From SHLQ01 sp964562985 (GTDB lineage: Bacteria > Actinomycetota > Acidimicrobiia > Acidimicrobiales > SHLQ01), in assembly GCA_964562985.1 (NCBI GenBank), contig CAZLWE010000082.1, forward strand, positions 1 to 12,945: a stretch of DNA of 12,945 nucleotides, written 5' to 3'. This document shows positions 10,735 through 12,945 of the stretch, one piece after another. How positions within the stretch are numbered: position 1 is the first letter of the stretch; each line of letters starts with the position of its first letter. The translations under genes and the position numbers were made by a program. Below the pieces are notes generated by a model. The model made no database searches and was not told the DNA's origin. It saw nothing but the letters and a program-made list of their open reading frames with translations.

Positions 10735-11724
10735 CAGCCGGGCGATTTGGGAGAACTCCAACTCGACTGGGGTTTCGCGGCCGAAGATGTTGACGAGCAC
10801 CTTGACCTTGAGTTGGTCCTCGTTGATCTCGACGATCTCACCGGAGAAGTCCGAGAACGGGCCGTCCTTGACTCGAACGGTTTCGCCCATGCCGTACTCC
10901 AAGCGGGCCTTGGTACGCGGAGCCGATTCGGCTTCGCCACCTTCTTCGGGGATGTGCAGGAAGTTCTCGACCTCGCGCTTTCGAAGCGGTGACGGCTTAC
11001 CACCGGAGCCAACGAAGTTGACGATCGATGGAGTGTTGCGGATCACGTACCAGGCATCGTCGTCCATCTCGGCTCGGACGAGGAGGTAGCCGGGGAACAT
11101 CTTCTTTTGGACGATGACCTTCTTACCGTTGCGGAATTCGGCCACGTCTTCCATGGGGATGACCGTCTCGTAGATCTTCTCCTCCATGTTCATCGACGCG
11201 GTTCGTGCCGCCAGGTTCTTCTGCGCCTTCTTCTCGTGGCCGCTTTGGGTGTGGACTACGTACCAGCGTCCCGGTCGGTTATACGGGCTTATTACCCGAG
11301 GTGCTGGAGCCTCTTCTTCAAAGAGCGCGTCTTCATCGACTACTTCAGCTTCTGCTGCTGGGGCAACTTGCGCGGATGGTTCTTCGGCAGCTTCTGCAAC
11401 TGGGGTTTCCTCGGCGGGTGCTTGCTCCGCGGGTGCTTCCTCTTCGGCCGCTGCGGCATCGTTGGCCACATCTTCTTCGACTTCAGCGACATCCGCGTCT
11501 TCAGAGGCGGCTTCAGCCTCGGCCACATCGGGTTCTGGCGCTGACTCTGGCTCTGCGGTATCGCCTTCGTCGTCGATTACTGATATGTCGTCAGCGGCGA
11601 CGGTCTCATCAGCGACTTCTGCCGCAGGAGCATCATCGGCGGCTACAGAGTCGGCTGGTGCCTCGGGCACGCCAGCTTCGTCATCAATAAGGTCGCCAAT
11701 GGCGTCCGTCTGCTCTTGTTCCAT
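10732..11724 (-). CDS. nusG: Transcription termination/antitermination factor NusG
   Basis: Elongation factor that binds RNA polymerase and links it to Rho or the ribosome, 330 aa. The NGN domain is at about 152-262 (RWYVVHTQSGHEKKAQKNL, then KKMFPGYLLV at 207) and the KOW domain at about 278-330 (GETVRVKDGPFSDFSG, FGRETPVEL). Residues 1 to about 145 form an acidic, low-complexity Ala/Glu/Asp/Pro-rich extension without predicted fold, far longer than in E. coli NusG (181 aa in all). The ATG at 11724 lacks a clear Shine-Dalgarno; a GTG at codon 19 is an alternative but has no better one. It is 68 nt after the second secE-like ORF, within the secE-nusG unit. The stop codon lies inside a repeat. 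Confidence 0.97.
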   Translation of the reverse strand: MEQEQTDAIGDLIDDEAGVPEAPADSVAADDAPAAEVADETVAADDISVIDDEGDTAEPESAPEPDVAEAEAASEDADVAEVEEDVANDAAAAEEEAPAEQAPAEETPVAEAAEEPSAQVAPAAEAEVVDEDALFEEEAPAPRVISPYNRPGRWYVVHTQSGHEKKAQKNLAARTASMNMEEKIYETVIPMEDVAEFRNGKKVIVQKKMFPGYLLVRAEMDDDAWYVIRNTPSIVNFVGSGGKPSPLRKREVENFLHIPEEGGEAESAPRTKARLEYGMGETVRVKDGPFSDFSGEIVEINEDQLKVKVLVNIFGRETPVELEFSQIARL

Positions 11725-11768
11725 GGAGGCACTGTATCGCTGAGGTCGCCGAGTTCGCCGATTTGGGC

Positions 11769-11791
11769 GGCGAACTTCGCGGAGTTTCGCC
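11769..11791 (-). other. Hairpin between the second secE-like ORF and nusG
   Basis: On the minus strand GGCGAA (11791-11786) pairs with TTCGCC (11774-11769), extended by a CT/AG step after one bulged A, with a CCGCGA loop. It begins 1 nt after the TAG stop at 11793. There is no U-run, so its role (processing, stability or weak pausing) is open. Confidence 0.4.
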
Positions 11792-11792
11792 T

Positions 11793-11960
11793 CTAGCGCT
11801 GACGGACCAGTTCGAGCACCGTGATGGAGAGGATCCAGTCAAGCGCGGCGATTAGGAAGGTCAAAACGATGGCGGTGAAGAGTGCGACCAACGAGTAGTT
11901 AATGACGTCTGGTCGGCTTGGCCACGCTACTTTGCCGAGCTCTGAGCGAACTTCGCCCAC
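11793..11960 (-). CDS. Second, short SecE-like protein (tandem duplicate of the SecE membrane domain)
   Basis: A 55-codon ORF that begins with GTG 6 nt after the TAA of secE and in the same reading frame. The product aligns without gaps to the last 55 residues of SecE with 36 identities by hand count (about 65%), and the DNA is about 75% identical over 162 nt. It keeps the SecE signature: EVRSELGKVAWPSRPDV amphipathic segment (3-19), INYSLV, one membrane helix at about 22-48, and the end SITVLEL. It lacks the polar N-terminal extension of SecE. Its Shine-Dalgarno is weak, so translation probably depends on coupling to secE. SecE-family members join SecY in the translocon; whether this copy does so, or is a decaying duplicate, is unknown. 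The absence of indels or stops favours a maintained gene. Confidence 0.75.
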   Translation of the reverse strand: MGEVRSELGKVAWPSRPDVINYSLVALFTAIVLTFLIAALDWILSITVLELVRQR

Positions 11961-11966
11961 TTTCCG

Positions 11967-12359
11967 TTACCGAGGACGGAACAGTTCAAGCACCGTGATC
12001 GAGAAGAGCCAGTCGAGCAACCCGATGAATACGGTCAGGGCGATGACGGTGACGAGCACGACCAAGGAATAGTTAATGACCTCTGGTCGGGTTGGCCAAG
12101 AAACTTTGCGAAGCTCCGTTCGGACCTCTCGGGTGAACTGTCCAGGGCTTGTGCGTTCTTCTGGCTCAGCGACCTCGCGGTTCTTGCGATCGCTCTTGGT
12201 GGACGTGGTGCCGCCCTTATCGGTGACTCGTCCACCGCTTCCTGCGCCCGAGCCCTTCTTCTTGGCGGTCCGTGTTCCAACGACCTGACCCTCGGCGTCA
12301 ACTTCTTGACCCTGCTTCTTCAGCAATCGGCGTTGTTCTCGGTTTATCGGTTGTGACAC
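11967..12359 (-). CDS. secE: Preprotein translocase subunit SecE
   Basis: Membrane subunit of the SecYEG channel, clamping SecY. From the preferred GTG it is 130 aa: a polar, basic N-terminal extension (1 to about 75, rich in Gly, Lys, Thr, Ser), then the conserved amphipathic stretch EVRTELRKVSWPTRPEV (about 78-94), then a single membrane helix at about 97-120 ending SITVLEL. One membrane helix is the usual form outside the enterobacteria. I prefer GTG at 12359 because GGAGG lies 5 nt upstream (12365-12369); an in-frame GTG at 12371 overlaps that site and has none of its own. It is preceded by tRNA-Trp and followed by nusG, the standard order, but interrupted by the duplicate ORF. Confidence 0.95.
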   Translation of the reverse strand: MSQPINREQRRLLKKQGQEVDAEGQVVGTRTAKKKGSGAGSGGRVTDKGGTTSTKSDRKNREVAEPEERTSPGQFTREVRTELRKVSWPTRPEVINYSLVVLVTVIALTVFIGLLDWLFSITVLELFRPR

Positions 12360-12364
12360 TGGAG

Positions 12365-12384
12365 CCTCCACCGGCTAAAGCCGG
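12365..12384 (-). promoter_or_regulatory. secE ribosome binding site with adjoining hairpin
   Basis: GGAGG (12365-12369) is 5 nt before the GTG at 12359. Directly upstream, CCGGC (12380-12384) pairs with GCCGG (12371-12375) around UUUA, a compact hairpin 1 nt from the binding site. It could hold the site open or limit access; also it could mark a processing point between tRNA-Trp and secE. Confidence 0.5.
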
Positions 12385-12408
12385 CTTCTTTTGGATCTAT
12401 TCGTCTTG

Positions 12409-12484
12409 TGGCAGGGCGTGAGGGACTCGAACCCGCAACCCCCGGTTTTGGAGACCGGTGCTCTACCAATTGAGCTAACGCCCT
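12409..12484 (-). tRNA. trpT: tRNA-Trp (anticodon CCA)
   Basis: A complete cloverleaf on the minus strand: acceptor stem AGGGCGT/ACGCCCT, D arm GCTCAATTGGTAGAGC, anticodon loop CTCCAAA giving CCA, T loop TTCGAGT. The mature body is 12412-12484 with discriminator G, and the genome also encodes the 3' CCA (12409-12411). The T stem has one C-U mismatch. It lies immediately before secE, the usual actinobacterial position of trpT. Confidence 0.95.
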
Positions 12485-12520
12485 AGGTTGCTGTGAACAT
12501 AAGAACGTTATCAGCGATGC

Positions 12521-12551
12521 AAGCTATGCCCACATCAGCCGAATGACTCAA
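12521..12551 (-). promoter_or_regulatory. Weak promoter candidate for trpT-secE-nusG
   Basis: TTGAGT (12546-12551) and TAGCTT (12521-12526) on the minus strand, separated by 19 nt, slightly longer than ideal. It lies between a terminator-like hairpin and tRNA-Trp, where a promoter would be expected. The match alone is not strong. Confidence 0.3.
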
Positions 12552-12568
12552 CCTCTAGAGTAGGCGCT

Positions 12569-12606
12569 GAAAACCCCCTAGGGATCGCGTCAGACCGAGG
12601 GTTTTC
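12569..12606 (-). terminator. Terminator-like hairpin between tRNA-Met and tRNA-Trp
   Basis: GAAAACCC (12599-12606 read on minus) pairs with GGGTTTTC (12569-12576) over 8 bp, enclosing a 22-nt loop. The 3' arm contains TTTT. The near symmetry means it could act on either strand. It would end the tRNA-Thr/tRNA-Met transcript. Confidence 0.45.
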
Positions 12607-12676
12607 CAACTTCTTCAGTTCCTACCTGGCCCACCAACTCGAAAATCTACGGGAATCACTAGGTAATGGACCGAAA

Positions 12677-12720
12677 ATCCGCAGAGGCCACCGAGCGAAG
12701 CGAATGGCCGATTGCGGCGA
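12677..12720. repeat. REP-like palindromic repeat, copy 4
   Basis: Outer stem CCGCA (12679-12683) with TGCGG (12713-12717); middle stem GGCCA (12686-12690) with TGGCC (12705-12709); inner stem GC/GC around GAA (12695-12701). The middle stem differs from copies 1-3 (GCACA/TGTGC) at two adjacent positions, and both changes are compensated on the other arm. It lies in the metT-trpT spacer. Confidence 0.85.
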
Positions 12721-12763
12721 GAGACAGCTCTGCAGCCGCCGCTCACTGCGTTCGCTAACCGGA

Positions 12764-12781
12764 TTTCGCCTTGCGGCGAAA
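12764..12781 (-). repeat. GCAA-loop hairpin just downstream of tRNA-Met
   Basis: On the minus strand TTTCGCC and GGCGAAA form a perfect 7-bp stem with a GCAA tetraloop, 2 nt after the tRNA-Met discriminator base. No U-run follows. It may protect or help process the tRNA 3' end, or simply be part of the repeat unit, since a shorter version accompanies REP-like copy 2. Confidence 0.5.
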
Positions 12782-12783
12782 GG

Positions 12784-12857
12784 TAGCGACGGTGGGACTC
12801 GAACCCACGACCTCCCGATTATGAGTCGAGCGCTCTAACCAGCTGAGCTACGTCGCC
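12784..12857 (-). tRNA. metT: tRNA-Met (anticodon CAU, elongator type)
   Basis: Cloverleaf on the minus strand: acceptor GGCGACG/CGTCGCT with a G1-U72 wobble, D arm GCTCAGCTGGTTAGAGC, anticodon loop CTCATAA giving CAU, T stem GTGGG with CCCAC. Discriminator A; the CCA is not encoded. It lacks the three G-C pairs of the initiator anticodon stem, so it is the elongator. An isoleucine tRNA with modified CAU cannot be fully excluded, but the position next to tRNA-Thr and upstream of trpT matches metT. Confidence 0.9.
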
Positions 12858-12869
12858 GTGGTGTGCTAG

Positions 12870-12942
12870 AGCTCCCTGACAGAATTGAACTGTCGACCTT
12901 CTCCTTACCATGGAGACGCTCTACCGACTGAGCTAAGGGAGC
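12870..12942 (-). tRNA. thrT: tRNA-Thr (anticodon GGU)
   Basis: Cloverleaf on the minus strand: acceptor GCTCCCT/AGGGAGC, D arm GCTCAGTCGGTAGAGC, anticodon stem TCTCC/GGAGA with loop ATGGTAA giving GGU, T stem GACAG/CTGTC with loop TTCAATT. Discriminator U; CCA not encoded. It is 12 nt upstream of tRNA-Met and likely shares its transcript. Confidence 0.95.
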
Positions 12943-12945
12943 TGG

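Noticed and set aside
11793..11960. Second secE-like ORF as a simple frameshift or sequencing error in one secE gene
   Set aside because: It is a full second copy of the membrane domain, in the same frame, separated from a complete first copy with its own conserved end; an error could not create 55 diverged codons.
12485..12676. Hidden rpmG between metT and trpT
   Set aside because: No reading frame with the paired Cys motifs or basic N-terminus of L33 was found on either strand.

Overview
The window holds a bacterial core transcription and translation gene cluster, read entirely on the minus strand. In transcription order (high to low coordinates) it is tRNA-Thr(GGU), tRNA-Met(CAU), tRNA-Trp(CCA), secE, a second short secE-like gene, nusG, rplK, rplA, the L10 leader, rplJ, rplL, rpoB and rpoC. 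The order thrT-metT-...-trpT-secE-nusG-rplK-rplA is the actinobacterial arrangement. The beta' subunit carries the charged helical insertion typical of Actinomycetota. Two TTG(A/C)C(C/G)/TANNNT promoters with 18-nt spacers lie ahead of rpoB and fit the same group. A deep-branching actinomycete, perhaps class Acidimicrobiia, is my best guess; the genus is not readable from the sequence.

Region by region. 12411-12942 carries three tRNA genes; between metT and trpT lie a hairpin repeat, a terminator-like hairpin and a weak promoter candidate, where many actinobacteria carry rpmG. 11793-12359 carries secE (translocase subunit with a basic/polar N-terminal extension) followed 6 nt later by an in-frame 55-codon ORF that repeats the SecE membrane domain. 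10732-11724 is nusG with a very long acidic Ala/Glu/Asp-rich N-terminus. 10415-10731 is a gene-free spacer packed with hairpin repeats. 8403-10414 holds rplK, rplA, the L10 leader with an attenuator-like hairpin, and rplJ; rplL follows at 7974. 7642-7973 is a gene-free spacer with two hairpins and two good promoters that drive rpoB-rpoC. 1-105, downstream of rpoC, is again repeat sequence.

Functionally the cluster couples RNA polymerase (beta, beta'), its elongation factor NusG, the ribosomal stalk and L1/L11, and the SecE translocon subunit. Feedback control is visible as the L10 leader and as hairpins plus separate promoters before rpoBC.

The points most worth a second look are: (1) the tandem secE duplication; (2) loss of three of the four cysteines of the second zinc site in beta'; (3) a family of four palindromic repeats (plus a companion hairpin module) with compensatory base changes between copies, two of whose arrays run exactly into the stop codons of rpoC and nusG. 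No mobile-element gene, CRISPR array or rRNA gene is visible.
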